Translations under genes and position numbers: made by a program
The notes under the pieces: model-generated
Told to the model about the DNA's origin: nothing
Database searches by the model: none
Seen by the model: only the letters and a program-made list of their open reading frames with translations
Part shown: positions 7,369 through 16,601 of the stretch, piece after piece
Position numbering within the stretch: the first letter of the stretch is position 1
Layout of the letters: each line of letters opens with the position of its first letter
Assembly: GCA_015056945.1 (NCBI GenBank)
Contig: SVFH01000012.1
Location: 1 to 64,000, forward strand
Reading direction: 5' to 3'
Source: Lachnospiraceae bacterium
GTDB taxonomy: Bacteria; Bacillota; Clostridia; Lachnospirales; Lachnospiraceae
DNA length: 64,000 bases

Positions 7369-7563
7369 ATGGTAAAAGTAAACGGCGAGAATGTAAACAT
7401 CGCAGGGAAGACGGTTGCAGAGTATCTTGCAACGACAGCGTATGATTCTAAGCGGATAGCAGTAGAACGGAATGGTGAGATTGTACCCAAATCACAGTAC
7501 GATTCCTGCATTCTGAATGAAGACGATGTGATAGAAGTTGTCAGCTTTGTGGGAGGTGGTTGA
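7369..7563 (+). CDS. thiS: Sulfur carrier protein ThiS
   Basis: A 64-residue ubiquitin-like protein that carries sulfur as a C-terminal thiocarboxylate for thiazole synthesis. The C-terminus is FVGGG, close to the expected Gly-Gly end that ThiF adenylates. I chose the ATG at 7369 because the product then begins MVKVNGE and has normal ThiS length; a longer reading from 7306 would run through the Shine-Dalgarno and the hairpin. The stop overlaps the thiF start region with no gap. First gene of the TPP-controlled operon. Confidence 0.9.
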   Translation: MVKVNGENVNIAGKTVAEYLATTAYDSKRIAVERNGEIVPKSQYDSCILNEDDVIEVVSFVGGG

Positions 7564-8196
7564 ATGATTCCGACACGGAAAGAATGGATGGAAGCGCTGG
7601 AGGAACGTCACGGGATAGCATTGCAGCAGAAGTTCTCGGGAGCGACAGTTGCTGTCTGTGGTTTGGGCGGTTTGGGATCTCATATTGCGACGACATTGGC
7701 AAGGGCAGGCGTGGGGACTTTAATTCTTATCGATTATGATCGTGTAGACATCACGAATCTGCACAGACAGCAATATAAGGCAGACCAGATCGGTAAATAC
7801 AAAACAGATGCCATGGCAGAAATCCTCAAGGAAATTGCCCCGTATACAGAGGTAAAACTGATGACGGGAAAGATAACAAGGAATAATTGTGCGGCTTTTT
7901 TAGCAGGCGCGGATGTCGTCTGCGAGGCCTTCGATCGGGCAGAGGAGAAGGCGATGCTGACAGACTGTGTCATGGAACTGCTCTCTGATTCTTATCTGGT
8001 TGCGGCATCCGGTATGGCAGGTATCGGGACGCCCAATTCCATTCGAACCAGAAGCGTTGCCAAGCGTTTCTATCTCTGCGGAGATGAAGAAAGTGATGTG
8101 GATGATGTCGGCAGCCTGATTGCACCGCGCGTTATGTTGTGTGCGGCCCATCAGGCGCTGACAACCCTGCGTATTCTTGCAGGTGAATTTGATTAA
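7564..8196 (+). CDS. thiF: ThiS adenylyltransferase ThiF
   Basis: A 210-residue E1-like enzyme that adenylates the C-terminus of ThiS before sulfur transfer. The nucleotide-binding glycine loop is [19 protein letters not shown], followed by [17 protein letters not shown]. It is shorter than E. coli ThiF and lacks an obvious C-terminal zinc-binding CxxC pair, which fits the compact form often found in clostridial thi operons. It follows thiS immediately. Its stop codon lies in the hairpin repeat that precedes thiG. Confidence 0.9.
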   Translation: MIPTRKEWMEALEERHGIALQQKFSGATVAVCGLGGLGSHIATTLARAGVGTLILIDYDRVDITNLHRQQYKADQIGKYKTDAMAEILKEIAPYTEVKLMTGKITRNNCAAFLAGADVVCEAFDRAEEKAMLTDCVMELLSDSYLVAASGMAGIGTPNSIRTRSVAKRFYLCGDEESDVDDVGSLIAPRVMLCAAHQALTTLRILAGEFD

Positions 8197-8218
8197 GAGG
8201 TGTTTTGACACCTTAATC
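8191..8218 (+). repeat. Small hairpin repeat ahead of thiG (copy 2)
   Basis: GATTAA and TTAATC arms around GGTGTTTTGACACC, overlapping the thiF stop. It is nearly identical to 3147-3174 before paaK. Its position between two operon genes suggests processing, stability or translational coupling. Confidence 0.45.
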
Positions 8219-8239
8219 TATAAGAAAGAAGGATTGATT

Positions 8240-9013
8240 ATGATGCAAAACGATAAACTGGTCATTGGTGGCCATGAATTCAATTCCCGTTTTATTTTAG
8301 GTTCCGGGAAGTATTCCATGAAACTGATTGAAGCGGCAGTGAACGATGCGGGGGCAGAGATGATTACACTGGCTGTCCGTCGCGCAAATACCAAAGAGAA
8401 TGAGAGTATTATGGACTATATTCCGCAAGGCGTCACGCTTCTGCCGAATACTTCCGGGGCAAGAAATGCAGAAGAGGCGGTTCGGATAGCCCGTCTTGCA
8501 AGGGAACTTGGCTGCGGAGATTTTGTGAAAGTAGAGATTATGCGTGATACCAAGTATCTGCTGCCTGACAATCAGGAAACAATTAAGGCGACAGAGATTC
8601 TTGCCAAAGAAGGATTTATTGTCATGCCGTATATGTATCCGGATTTGAATGCAGCAAGGGATATGGTAAATGCCGGTGCGGCTACGATTATGCCGCTTGC
8701 TTCGCCGATTGGCTCCAATAAAGGACTGGCGACAAAGGAATTCATTCAGATTCTGATTGATGAAATTGAACTTCCGATTATCGTGGATGCGGGTGTCGGA
8801 AGACCGTCACAGGCTTGTGAAGCGATGGAGATGGGGGCTGCTGCCATTATGGCAAATACAGCACTTGCAACCGCAGGGAATCTTCCTATGATGGCGCAGG
8901 CATTTCGTCAGGCAATAGAAGCTGGCAGGGAAGCATATTTAGCCGGACTCGGAAGAGTATTGACTCGCGGAGCTTCCGCGTCAGATCCATTGACCGGATT
9001 CCTGCGTGATTAA
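8240..9013 (+). CDS. thiG: Thiazole synthase ThiG
   Basis: A 257-residue TIM-barrel enzyme that makes the thiazole phosphate ring from deoxyxylulose phosphate, dehydroglycine and ThiS thiocarboxylate. Signatures are [16 protein letters not shown] near the start, the [16 protein letters not shown] block with the Schiff-base lysine region, [12 protein letters not shown] and [12 protein letters not shown] chose ATG 8240 because AAGAAGGA lies at the right distance before it; the longer frame from 8177 only overlaps thiF. The neighbours thiF and thiH supply its substrates. Confidence 0.93.
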   Translation: MMQNDKLVIGGHEFNSRFILGSGKYSMKLIEAAVNDAGAEMITLAVRRANTKENESIMDYIPQGVTLLPNTSGARNAEEAVRIARLARELGCGDFVKVEIMRDTKYLLPDNQETIKATEILAKEGFIVMPYMYPDLNAARDMVNAGAATIMPLASPIGSNKGLATKEFIQILIDEIELPIIVDAGVGRPSQACEAMEMGAAAIMANTALATAGNLPMMAQAFRQAIEAGREAYLAGLGRVLTRGASASDPLTGFLRD

Positions 9014-9026
9014 GAGGTGATAAGGG

Positions 9027-10280
9027 ATGGAAAATCAATTTTTGGTGGATTCGGAATTTTTATCAAAAGAAGCATTGGAGAAGAAGCATCTTCTGGAAAC
9101 CGAACCGGCTTCCAGAAAGAACCATATGGAATATTTGCCTGGAATGGAAGTCATTGAATCGGAAGTATGCGGACAGGTAATGGCGCAGATGGAGTCGTTC
9201 AACCCGTTCACCTATACGGCAGCAGATGTCAGGGCTGCACTTGCACATGATACCTGTACGATTGAAGATTTCAAGGCATTACTTTCTCCGGCAGCAGAAC
9301 CGTTTCTGGAAGAACTGGCGCAGAAGGCGCGGATTGAGACCGGTAAACATTTCGGGAATACGGTATATCTTTTCACACCGTTATATATTGCCAATTATTG
9401 CGAGAATTATTGTGTGTATTGCGGTTTTAACTGCTATAACCACATTAACCGTATGAAACTCAATATGGAGCAGATTGAGCATGAGATGAAGGTTATTGCC
9501 GATTCCGGAATGGAAGAAATATTAATTCTTACCGGGGAAAGCCGTGCCAAAAGCGGTGTGGAATATATCGGAGAAGCATGTAAGCTGGCACGCAAATATT
9601 TTCGTATGGTAGGGCTTGAGATTTATCCGGTGAATACGGAGGAATATCGGTATCTACACGAATGCGGAGCGGATTATGTGACGGTATTTCAGGAGACCTA
9701 TGATACCGAAGCGTATGAGAAGCTTCATTTGTTTGGTCACAAACGTGTCTGGCCTTATCGCTTTGATGCACAGGAGCGTGCCCTTCGCGGCGGTATGCGC
9801 GGGGTTGCATTCTCTGCGTTACTCGGTCTGGCTGATTTCAGGAAGGATGCATTGGCAAGTGCCCTTCATGTGTACTATTTGCAACGCAAATATCCGCATG
9901 CGGAATTCTCCCTCTCCTGTCCGCGTCTGCGTCCGATTATCAATAATGACAGAATCAATCCGCTTGATGTGGGAGAGAAACAGCTTTGTCAGGTTCTTTG
10001 TGCTTACCGCATTTTTCTTCCTTTTGTCGGGATTACCGTATCCTCGCGTGAAAGTGAAGCTTTTAGGAACGGTATTGTAAAAATTGCCGCTACAAAGGTT
10101 TCCGCCGGGGTTTCGACGGGAATAGGGGATCACGAGAGTAAATATTCGGGGAAACAGGATGATGCAGCCAAGGGTGATGAGCAGTTTGAAATCAATGATG
10201 ACCGTAACTTTGAAACAATGTATCAGGATATGGCTGCCGAGGGTTTGCAGCCGGTGCTAAATGACTATGTATATGTGTGA
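9027..10280 (+). CDS. thiH: 2-iminoacetate synthase ThiH (radical SAM tyrosine lyase)
   Basis: A 417-residue radical SAM enzyme that cleaves tyrosine to dehydroglycine and p-cresol for ThiG. The iron-sulfur motif CX3CX2C is at Cys125, Cys129 and Cys132. It is followed by LILTGES and a C-terminal half ending in the usual STGIGDHESKYSG and FEINDDR segments. The oxygen-sensitive ThiH, in place of glycine oxidase ThiO, fits an anaerobe. A GAGGTGATAAGGG ribosome region follows thiG by a few bases. Its 3' end overlaps tenI by 20 bases. Confidence 0.94.
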   Translation: MENQFLVDSEFLSKEALEKKHLLETEPASRKNHMEYLPGMEVIESEVCGQVMAQMESFNPFTYTAADVRAALAHDTCTIEDFKALLSPAAEPFLEELAQKARIETGKHFGNTVYLFTPLYIANYCENYCVYCGFNCYNHINRMKLNMEQIEHEMKVIADSGMEEILILTGESRAKSGVEYIGEACKLARKYFRMVGLEIYPVNTEEYRYLHECGADYVTVFQETYDTEAYEKLHLFGHKRVWPYRFDAQERALRGGMRGVAFSALLGLADFRKDALASALHVYYLQRKYPHAEFSLSCPRLRPIINNDRINPLDVGEKQLCQVLCAYRIFLPFVGITVSSRESEAFRNGIVKIAATKVSAGVSTGIGDHESKYSGKQDDAAKGDEQFEINDDRNFETMYQDMAAEGLQPVLNDYVYV

Positions 10281-10878
10281 TGTATTTTGTGTTACCAATC
10301 GTAAATTATGCCGCGAGGATTTTTTGACACGCTTGGAGCGGATTGTATCCTGTCATCCGGCGGGGATTATTCTGCGGGAAAAGGATATGAGCGAAGAAGC
10401 GTATACGGAGCTTGCATCTGCTGTCATGGAGATTTGCAACCGCCACGGAGTGAAATGCATTCTTCATACTTTTGCGGATGTTGCAATTTCGCTTCATTGT
10501 GATGCACTTCATGTACCGTTAGCATTACTGCGGGAGATGCCTTCGGATAAAAGACAAAACTTTGCGGTCCTCGGAGCATCCTGTCACAGCACAGAGGATG
10601 CTTTGGAAGCGCAGGCATTGGGATGTACATACATCACAGCCGGCCATGTTTTTGAAACGGATTGTAAAAAAGGACTGCCGGGAAGGGGGCTTGCTTTTAT
10701 ACAAAAGGTATCTGCGGCAGTTGAGATTCCCGTGTATGCAATCGGTGGGATTGCACCGTCAAATGTTTCGCAGGTAAAAGCTGCCGGTGCCTCCGGCGTT
10801 TGCCTGATGAGCAGCCTTATGGTGAGTGAAGATGCAGGGGGCCTTATGAGAAGGATGGAGGAGCAGTATGAAGTTTGA
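10261..10878 (+). CDS. tenI: Thiazole tautomerase TenI
   Basis: A 205-residue TIM-barrel protein of the ThiE/TenI family. It lacks the clean ThiE phosphate and pyrimidine motifs (IILREKDMSEEAYTELAS only partly matches) but has the GHVFETDCKKGLPGRG segment typical of TenI, including the histidine that acts in aromatising the ThiG product. It overlaps thiH by 20 bases and the following, more conventional thiE by 11. Start codons at 10261, 10267 and 10273 are all possible; translation is probably coupled to thiH. A role as a second ThiE cannot be excluded. Confidence 0.82.
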   Translation: MTMYMCDVFCVTNRKLCREDFLTRLERIVSCHPAGIILREKDMSEEAYTELASAVMEICNRHGVKCILHTFADVAISLHCDALHVPLALLREMPSDKRQNFAVLGASCHSTEDALEAQALGCTYITAGHVFETDCKKGLPGRGLAFIQKVSAAVEIPVYAIGGIAPSNVSQVKAAGASGVCLMSSLMVSEDAGGLMRRMEEQYEV

Positions 10879-11557
10879 TAAAAAGATGTTGTTGCTGTAT
10901 GCAGTTACGGATCGAAAGTGGGTTGGAAGGCAGTCTTTTGCGGAACAGCTGGAAGAAGCTCTAAAAGGCGGAGTGACAATGGTTCAGCTTCGTGAAAAAG
11001 ATATGGGCAGAGAACAATTTATGGAGGAAGCAATGAAGGCGCGCAGGCTTTGTCATCAATACGGTGTTCCTTTTATCGTGAATGATGATGTTGAAGTTGC
11101 ATTGCAAAGCGGTGCGGACGGTGTTCACGTAGGTATTGAGGATGCACCGGTGGCAGAAATTCGTAAGCGGGTACCGAAAGATTTTATCATCGGTGCCACG
11201 TGTAAAACAGTAGAACAGGCAAAATTTGCGGAAGCATCCGGTGCAGATTATATGGGAGTCGGAGCCGTGTTTCCTTCACCGACTAAGAAGAATGCAGTCC
11301 GGATTACCAATGAGCAGTTGCGGGAAATAACGTCCTGTGTATCGATTCCTGCCGTGGCAATCGGCGGAATCACCTATGATAATGTCACGGCATTGAAAGG
11401 GAGTCAGATTGCGGGTGTGGCTGTTGTGTCTGCGGTTTTTGCGGAGCCTGATATTGTGAAAGCCACCGGACTTTTGAAGAAACGTGTAATGACTGTGATA
11501 GAAGAAAGGGAGTATTTACATGAAAATAAAAACGGCATTGAGCATTGCGGGGAGTGA
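10868..11557 (+). CDS. thiE: Thiamine-phosphate synthase ThiE
   Basis: A 229-residue TIM barrel that joins HMP pyrophosphate to thiazole phosphate. Canonical blocks are VQLREKDMGREQF, FIVNDDVEVALQSGADGVHVG, IGATCKTVEQAKFA and VGAVFPSPTKKNA. The reading frame overlaps tenI at its start (11 bases) and thiD at its end (38 bases), so the C-terminal tail from about residue 217 is coded in the region where thiD begins. AAGGATGGAGGAGC before the ATG provides the ribosome site. Confidence 0.93.
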   Translation: MKFDKKMLLLYAVTDRKWVGRQSFAEQLEEALKGGVTMVQLREKDMGREQFMEEAMKARRLCHQYGVPFIVNDDVEVALQSGADGVHVGIEDAPVAEIRKRVPKDFIIGATCKTVEQAKFAEASGADYMGVGAVFPSPTKKNAVRITNEQLREITSCVSIPAVAIGGITYDNVTALKGSQIAGVAVVSAVFAEPDIVKATGLLKKRVMTVIEEREYLHENKNGIEHCGE

Positions 11558-12314
11558 CTGCAGCGGTGGAGCAGGAATTCAGGCAGATATGAAAACGATG
11601 ACAATGAACGGTGTATATGCGATGAGTGTGATTACGGCACTGACTGCGCAGAATACGACCGGAGTACGGGCAATTCAGGAAACGACACCTAAGTTTCTGG
11701 CACAGCAGCTTGACGCTGTTTTTGAGGATATTTGGCCGGATGCGGTAAAGATTGGTATGGTGTCTTCACCGGAACTGATTGACGTTATTGCAGAGAAATT
11801 AAGAAGGTATCAGGCAACCAATATAGTGGTAGATCCCGTTATGGTATCGACCAGTGGTGCATCCCTGATGAAAGAGGATGCAATAGAGAAGCTTACCGGG
11901 ATGATTTTTCCCTTGGCAACGTTGGTGACACCGAATATCCCGGAGGCAGAAACGCTCACAGGGATGCAGATTCATAATAAAGCAGATATGGAGAAAGCAG
12001 CCGAAAGAATCAGTGCTGCCTATCAATGTGCCGTCCTGCTAAAAGGCGGTCACAGTGTATGTGATGCGGATGATTTGTTGTGTTCGAAACATACAATCCG
12101 GTGGTTTGCGGGGCGAAGAATTGAGAACACGAATACGCATGGTACAGGTTGTACATTATCCAGTGCCATTGCGGCGAATCTTGCCAAAGGTCATTCCTTA
12201 GAGGAGTCTGTCGGAAGGGCAAAAGAGTATATTTGCGGTGCACTGGCGGCGAACCTTGACTTGGGAAAAGGCGCAGGACCATTACTGCATTATTATGAGC
12301 TGTTTCGACCATGA
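11520..12314 (+). CDS. thiD: HMP/HMP-phosphate kinase ThiD
   Basis: A 264-residue ribokinase-fold enzyme that phosphorylates hydroxymethylpyrimidine twice. The start [20 protein letters not shown] and the MTALTAQNT-like segment are the family signature; [20 protein letters not shown] is the anion-hole and catalytic Asp region (here the usual HGTGC with its nearby acidic partner). It overlaps the 3' end of thiE. The ribosome site GAAAGGGAG lies 8-10 bases before the ATG. Confidence 0.93.
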   Translation: MKIKTALSIAGSDCSGGAGIQADMKTMTMNGVYAMSVITALTAQNTTGVRAIQETTPKFLAQQLDAVFEDIWPDAVKIGMVSSPELIDVIAEKLRRYQATNIVVDPVMVSTSGASLMKEDAIEKLTGMIFPLATLVTPNIPEAETLTGMQIHNKADMEKAAERISAAYQCAVLLKGGHSVCDADDLLCSKHTIRWFAGRRIENTNTHGTGCTLSSAIAANLAKGHSLEESVGRAKEYICGALAANLDLGKGAGPLLHYYELFRP

Positions 12315-12348
12315 GTCAGAAAGAATATGTTTGAAAGGAATCATAAAA

Positions 12349-13653
12349 ATGAGAAACTATACCACACAAATGGATGCTGCCAGACGCGGAATCATTACGC
12401 CGGAGATGAAGGCAGTTGCATTAAAGGAATACAGAACGGAAGAGGAAATCAGAGACCTGGTTGCGAGGGGTTCTGTGGTTATCTGTGCCAATAAGCTTCA
12501 TACCTGTATTGAGCCAAACGGTGTAGGCTCGATGCTTCGGACCAAAATCAATGTAAATCTCGGTGTTTCACGCGATTGTAAGGATTACGACATTGAGATG
12601 AAGAAAGTGATGGCTGCGGTTGATATGGGTGCAGAAGCCATTATGGACCTGTCAAGTCATGGAAATACACAGCCGTTTCGTCGTAAGCTTACGTCAGAAT
12701 GTCCGGCAATGATAGGCACGGTTCCGGTATATGACAGTGTGATCCACTATCAGAGAGATCTGGCAACGCTTACGGCCAAAGATTTCATTGATGTGATACG
12801 TCTGCATGCACAGGATGGTGTGGATTTTGTTACCATCCATTGCGGCATTACAAGAAAAACAATTGAGCAGATCAGACATCATAAAAGAAAAATGAATATT
12901 GTTTCCAGAGGCGGCTCTCTTGTTTATGCATGGATGAGTATGACCGGTGAAGAGAATCCGTTCTATGAGTATTATGATGAAATATTGGATATCTGCAGAG
13001 AATATGATGTCACCATTTCGCTTGGTGACGCATGCCGTCCGGGATGTCTTGCAGATGCAAGTGACGTGTGCCAGATTGAAGAGCTGGTCCGACTCGGAGA
13101 ATTAACCAAACGCGCATGGGCGAAAGACGTACAGGTCATGGTAGAAGGACCCGGTCATATGCCGATGGACCAGATTGCCGCGAATATGAAAATCCAGCAG
13201 ACGATTTGCATGGGGGCACCTTTTTATGTACTGGGTCCTATCGTTACGGATATAGCGCCGGGATATGACCACATTACATCTGCAATCGGTGGTGCAATCG
13301 CAGCTGCTTCCGGAGCGGCTTTTCTTTGTTATGTAACACCGGCAGAGCATTTGGCACTTCCGAATGTCGAGGATGTGAAGCAGGGAATTATTGCATCCAG
13401 AATTGCGGCACATGCGGCCGATATTGCCAAAAAAGTTCCGCATGCACAGGATGCAGATGATGCAATGGCCGATGCCAGAAGAACCTTCGATTGGGAGAAA
13501 CAGTGGGAATGCTCCATAGATCCCGAAACGGCGCGCGCCATTCGTGACAGCCGCGCACCGGAGCATGAAGACAGCTGCTCCATGTGCGGTAAATTTTGTG
13601 CTGTCAGAAGCATGAATAAAGCCTTGAATGGAGAATACATCGATATTCTGTAG
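12349..13653 (+). CDS. thiC: Phosphomethylpyrimidine synthase ThiC
   Basis: A 434-residue radical SAM enzyme that rearranges aminoimidazole ribotide to HMP phosphate. The C-terminal cluster motif is CSMCGKFC (Cys410, Cys413, Cys417), one residue shorter than the CX2CX4C of E. coli ThiC, as I recall for clostridial and archaeal forms. Other marks are [26 protein letters not shown] and [14 protein letters not shown]. The ATG at 12349 has GAAAGGA before it; the longer frame from 12238 lies inside thiD. It ends the operon, followed by a strong terminator. Confidence 0.94.
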   Translation: MRNYTTQMDAARRGIITPEMKAVALKEYRTEEEIRDLVARGSVVICANKLHTCIEPNGVGSMLRTKINVNLGVSRDCKDYDIEMKKVMAAVDMGAEAIMDLSSHGNTQPFRRKLTSECPAMIGTVPVYDSVIHYQRDLATLTAKDFIDVIRLHAQDGVDFVTIHCGITRKTIEQIRHHKRKMNIVSRGGSLVYAWMSMTGEENPFYEYYDEILDICREYDVTISLGDACRPGCLADASDVCQIEELVRLGELTKRAWAKDVQVMVEGPGHMPMDQIAANMKIQQTICMGAPFYVLGPIVTDIAPGYDHITSAIGGAIAAASGAAFLCYVTPAEHLALPNVEDVKQGIIASRIAAHAADIAKKVPHAQDADDAMADARRTFDWEKQWECSIDPETARAIRDSRAPEHEDSCSMCGKFCAVRSMNKALNGEYIDIL

Positions 13654-13662
13654 AAGAATGGA

Positions 13663-13690
13663 AAGGTGGTCTTTGCGGACCACCTTTTTT
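13663..13690. terminator. Terminator between thiC and the SDR gene
   Basis: AAGGTGGTC and GACCACCTT form a perfect 9-bp stem followed by TTTTTT. The reverse-strand SDR gene ends at its edge, and the A-rich 5' flank makes it weakly bidirectional. Confidence 0.9.
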
Positions 13691-14486
13691 ATCTTCGCTG
13701 CATTTTATCGGCCAAATCTCCGTAAACGGGGGTGGCAAGTCCGAAACCGCCGGAAACTGTGAGGATTTGCCCTGTGGTGTAGGCTGATTCATCGGAGGCA
13801 AAATGTACAACTGCAGCAGCAATTTCTTCAGGCAATCCCATTCTTTTAAGCGGGATATGACGCAGAAACAGGTTGCGAAATTCTTCAGATAGATTATTCT
13901 CGACGGCTTCCGTGGCAGTCATACCCGGTAAAACAGCATTGCAGCGAATATTGTGTGAAGCTTCATGAACGGCAATCAGTTTGGTCAGATAATTGATTGC
14001 CGCTTTGCTTGTTCCGTAGGCGACCTGAGAAATATCAGGAACTAAGCCACCGACGGAAGAGATGTTGATGATGCTTCCGCCGCCGTGTGCAGCCATATGT
14101 TTTACGGCTGCTTGACTTGCCATATAAACACTTCTCAGATTTAAAGTTACGATATTAAGATAGTCTGAAATTTCCGTGTGTAAGAAATCCAAATCTTTTC
14201 GCGGGTCGGATGTTCCGAAATTATTTACAAGCACATCCAGTCTTCCCTCAGCTTGAACGACGTCTTCTATCATTGTGAGAAAAGATTCCGGTTTGCTTGC
14301 GTCATTATAAACAGACTTCACCTGGTAGCCTTGCTGATTCAATTCATTCGCGATTCTGTCTGCTGCATCAATGTTGCGTGCGGCCATATAGCAAACAGCC
14401 CCCTCCTTTGCACATGCTTTGACACAGGCAAGACCGATTCCTCTGGTCGAAGCGGTTATCAGTATTATTTTGTTTTTGAGTCTCAT
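13689..14486 (-). CDS. Short-chain dehydrogenase/reductase
   Basis: A 265-residue SDR with the NAD(P) motif ITASTRGIGLA (TGxxxGIG variant), the NNFGTSDPR segment, the catalytic SSVGG Ser, YGTSK (YxxxK) and a C-terminal TGQILTVSGGFG. The ATG at 14486 is preferred because AAGGAG lies 8 bases before it; the in-frame ATG at 14507 has no such site. The gene lies 17 bases after the MFS gene on the same strand, so the two form an operon. The substrate is unknown. Confidence 0.88.
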   Translation of the reverse strand: MRLKNKIILITASTRGIGLACVKACAKEGAVCYMAARNIDAADRIANELNQQGYQVKSVYNDASKPESFLTMIEDVVQAEGRLDVLVNNFGTSDPRKDLDFLHTEISDYLNIVTLNLRSVYMASQAAVKHMAAHGGGSIINISSVGGLVPDISQVAYGTSKAAINYLTKLIAVHEASHNIRCNAVLPGMTATEAVENNLSEEFRNLFLRHIPLKRMGLPEEIAAAVVHFASDESAYTTGQILTVSGGFGLATPVYGDLADKMQRR

Positions 14487-14503
14487 ATCGGTATCTCCTT
14501 TTA

Positions 14504-15916
14504 TCATGATTTTTTATATATCTTTGGCAGGAACTGAACAATCAGAACACTTATGACAATACAAATCAGTTCAATAAAAGCCAGTTGCTGTATGGCTCCT
14601 ACTGCTGCCTCGGCAGAAGTGACTGTTTCGTTCATGGTTGAAATCCTGCGAGTGACTTCGTTCGTAAAAAAAGGAACGAAGACGGCGACTCCAAATGGGG
14701 CGGCAAGGTCCCGAAAAAGTCCGTAAATGCCGGTGCCGGCTCCGGCTGTGTGAGGCGGAATGTCGGCAAGTACAATTTTCATAAAAATGGTGGCATTTGC
14801 ACCGAGTCCGAATCCCAGAAAGCCTAGAGAGGATGCAAGCAGTCCGAAGGGGGTAGCGGTGGAAAAGAATATCATTAGTCCGCATCCGATTCCGGTAAGA
14901 ATGAGCGAGAAGGTCAGAATCCGTTTGGGTTCATAGCGGTCTGCAACAGGTCCTAAAAGGATGGCACCCAGAGACATCCCAAGGTACAGAATGGAGATGG
15001 CATAACCGGACAGAACATTTTGACCGGGTTGCGTATAATTGACGAAAACGATGGTATTGGTCATGTTCGCCTGCATTAACCCTTGGGTGAGAAACAGAAT
15101 CAGAACCGGAAGGATGAAGGATTTACGCAACATAAATCTGCCGGAAAGGATTGGGTTGGCAGCTCTTTTTTCCACCAGAAACAGAGCAATCAGTGCAATT
15201 ACTGCAAGAATAAGTACGATGATAAAATTTGCAGACAACCATCCAAAATTCTGCCCGAAGGAAGGGATACAGAGTAAAAGGCTGAAAAAGAGGATGATAA
15301 AAGCTGCTCCCCATCCGTCAAATGAGGTTAGCTTAACATCGACAGTTTCTTTTTTGGGAAGTGTTATGAGGCACAATAAAAGAAAAAAGAAACATATGCC
15401 GCTTGAGAGCCACATGAGAATTCTCCAATCTGAAACTTGCAGAATGACTCCGCCAAACCCCGGTCCAAAGATGACGGCACTACTGGAGATTAGCATATAG
15501 AGAGAGAACCCTTTGCCGATTTGTTGCGGCGGAAATTCCGTAATGATATAGGAGATAACCGTCGGTGCAACAGCTGCAGTTCCGACACCGACAATGAATC
15601 TCGCCAGAAGCATAAAGGGGAGGGAAGGAGCCAGTGCACTCATGATATTTCCAAACAGATAAATTGAGAGCCCGATTAATAATGTTTTTCGTCTGCCGAA
15701 AATATCCCCCCATTTACCAAGGATTGGGGCACAGGATGCCGTAGATATGGCTTGGGATAAAGCCGTCCAGGTGGTGTTATTGTAGGGAAGATTCATATCC
15801 TGTACAAAAGATGGTCCAAGAACAGTACTTATGCCGCCTATGATTCCTATCAGAAAAGCAGCTAAACCATATGGAAGAAAACCTCTCATGTAAGAGATTG
15901 ATTTTTCTTGATTCAT
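14504..15916 (-). CDS. MFS transporter, drug/proton antiporter type
   Basis: A 470-residue membrane protein of the major facilitator superfamily with about 12-14 membrane segments. The loop 2-3 motif GKWGDIFGRRKTLLIG (GxxxDxxGRRxxL) and an RFIVGVGTAAVAP segment place it near the EmrB/QacA-like drug efflux groups. GAGGTAAT before the second Met decides the start at 15916. It is followed by the SDR gene. The substrate is unknown; export of a toxic compound that the SDR also handles is possible. Confidence 0.85.
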   Translation of the reverse strand: MNQEKSISYMRGFLPYGLAAFLIGIIGGISTVLGPSFVQDMNLPYNNTTWTALSQAISTASCAPILGKWGDIFGRRKTLLIGLSIYLFGNIMSALAPSLPFMLLARFIVGVGTAAVAPTVISYIITEFPPQQIGKGFSLYMLISSSAVIFGPGFGGVILQVSDWRILMWLSSGICFFFLLLCLITLPKKETVDVKLTSFDGWGAAFIILFFSLLLCIPSFGQNFGWLSANFIIVLILAVIALIALFLVEKRAANPILSGRFMLRKSFILPVLILFLTQGLMQANMTNTIVFVNYTQPGQNVLSGYAISILYLGMSLGAILLGPVADRYEPKRILTFSLILTGIGCGLMIFFSTATPFGLLASSLGFLGFGLGANATIFMKIVLADIPPHTAGAGTGIYGLFRDLAAPFGVAVFVPFFTNEVTRRISTMNETVTSAEAAVGAIQQLAFIELICIVISVLIVQFLPKIYKKS

Positions 15917-16037
15917 TATCATTACCTCGTTTCATTTTTCTTCAGATAGCATTTACTTTTTCACAAAAAATATGTGTATTCTCCGGTGTGTTGGACAAAA
16001 TAATATTGAAAAATGAATGTAAGAAAGGATAAATATT

Positions 16038-16601
16038 ATGTCAATGATTAACAAAACGATTTCGGATTTTAAAACGTACGCTTTTCATGAACATGATTTT
16101 AAAACGGTATCAAAGGAAGATATTTTGGGAAAATGGAATGTATTCTTTTTCTATCCGGCAGATTTTACTTTTGTATGCCCGACTGAATTAGAAGATTTGG
16201 CGGAGAAGTATGAAAAATTTCGTGAAATAGGCTGTGAGATTTACTCTGTTTCCACAGATACGCACTTTGTACACAAAGCGTGGCATGATGCATCAGAACG
16301 GATTCGAAAAATCAATTACCCGATGCTTGCGGACCCAACTCACAGCATATCGAAAGATTTCGAAGTGTTGATTGAGGCAGACGGTTTGGCAGAAAGAGGA
16401 ACGTTTATCATCAATCCGGAAGGAAAGATTGTAGGATACGAGGTGGCTGCGGGAAATGTAGGACGGAATGCGGAGGAACTGCTTCGTAAGGTTCAGGCAT
16501 GTCAGTTTGTTTATGCACACGGAGACCAGGTATGTCCCGCGAACTGGAAGCCGGGTGAAGAAACGTTAAAACCGAGTCTGGATCTGGTGGGACAATTATA
16601 A
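16038..16601 (+). CDS. ahpC: Alkyl hydroperoxide reductase AhpC (typical 2-Cys peroxiredoxin)
   Basis: A 187-residue peroxiredoxin that reduces peroxides with a reactive Cys. The peroxidatic cysteine is in DFTFVCPTELEDLA and the resolving cysteine in GDQVCPANW near the C-terminus. Length and both motifs match AhpC. AAGAAAGGA precedes the ATG. Its stop codon TAA shares its last base with the start of the downstream flavoenzyme, so the two are co-translated. Peroxide control is expected, but I could not support a PerR box. Confidence 0.95.
   Translation: MSMINKTISDFKTYAFHEHDFKTVSKEDILGKWNVFFFYPADFTFVCPTELEDLAEKYEKFREIGCEIYSVSTDTHFVHKAWHDASERIRKINYPMLADPTHSISKDFEVLIEADGLAERGTFIINPEGKIVGYEVAAGNVGRNAEELLRKVQACQFVYAHGDQVCPANWKPGEETLKPSLDLVGQL

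Noticed and set aside
15923-16037. PerR operator before ahpC
   Set aside because: No convincing TTATAAT-type dyad could be seen in this divergent intergenic region.
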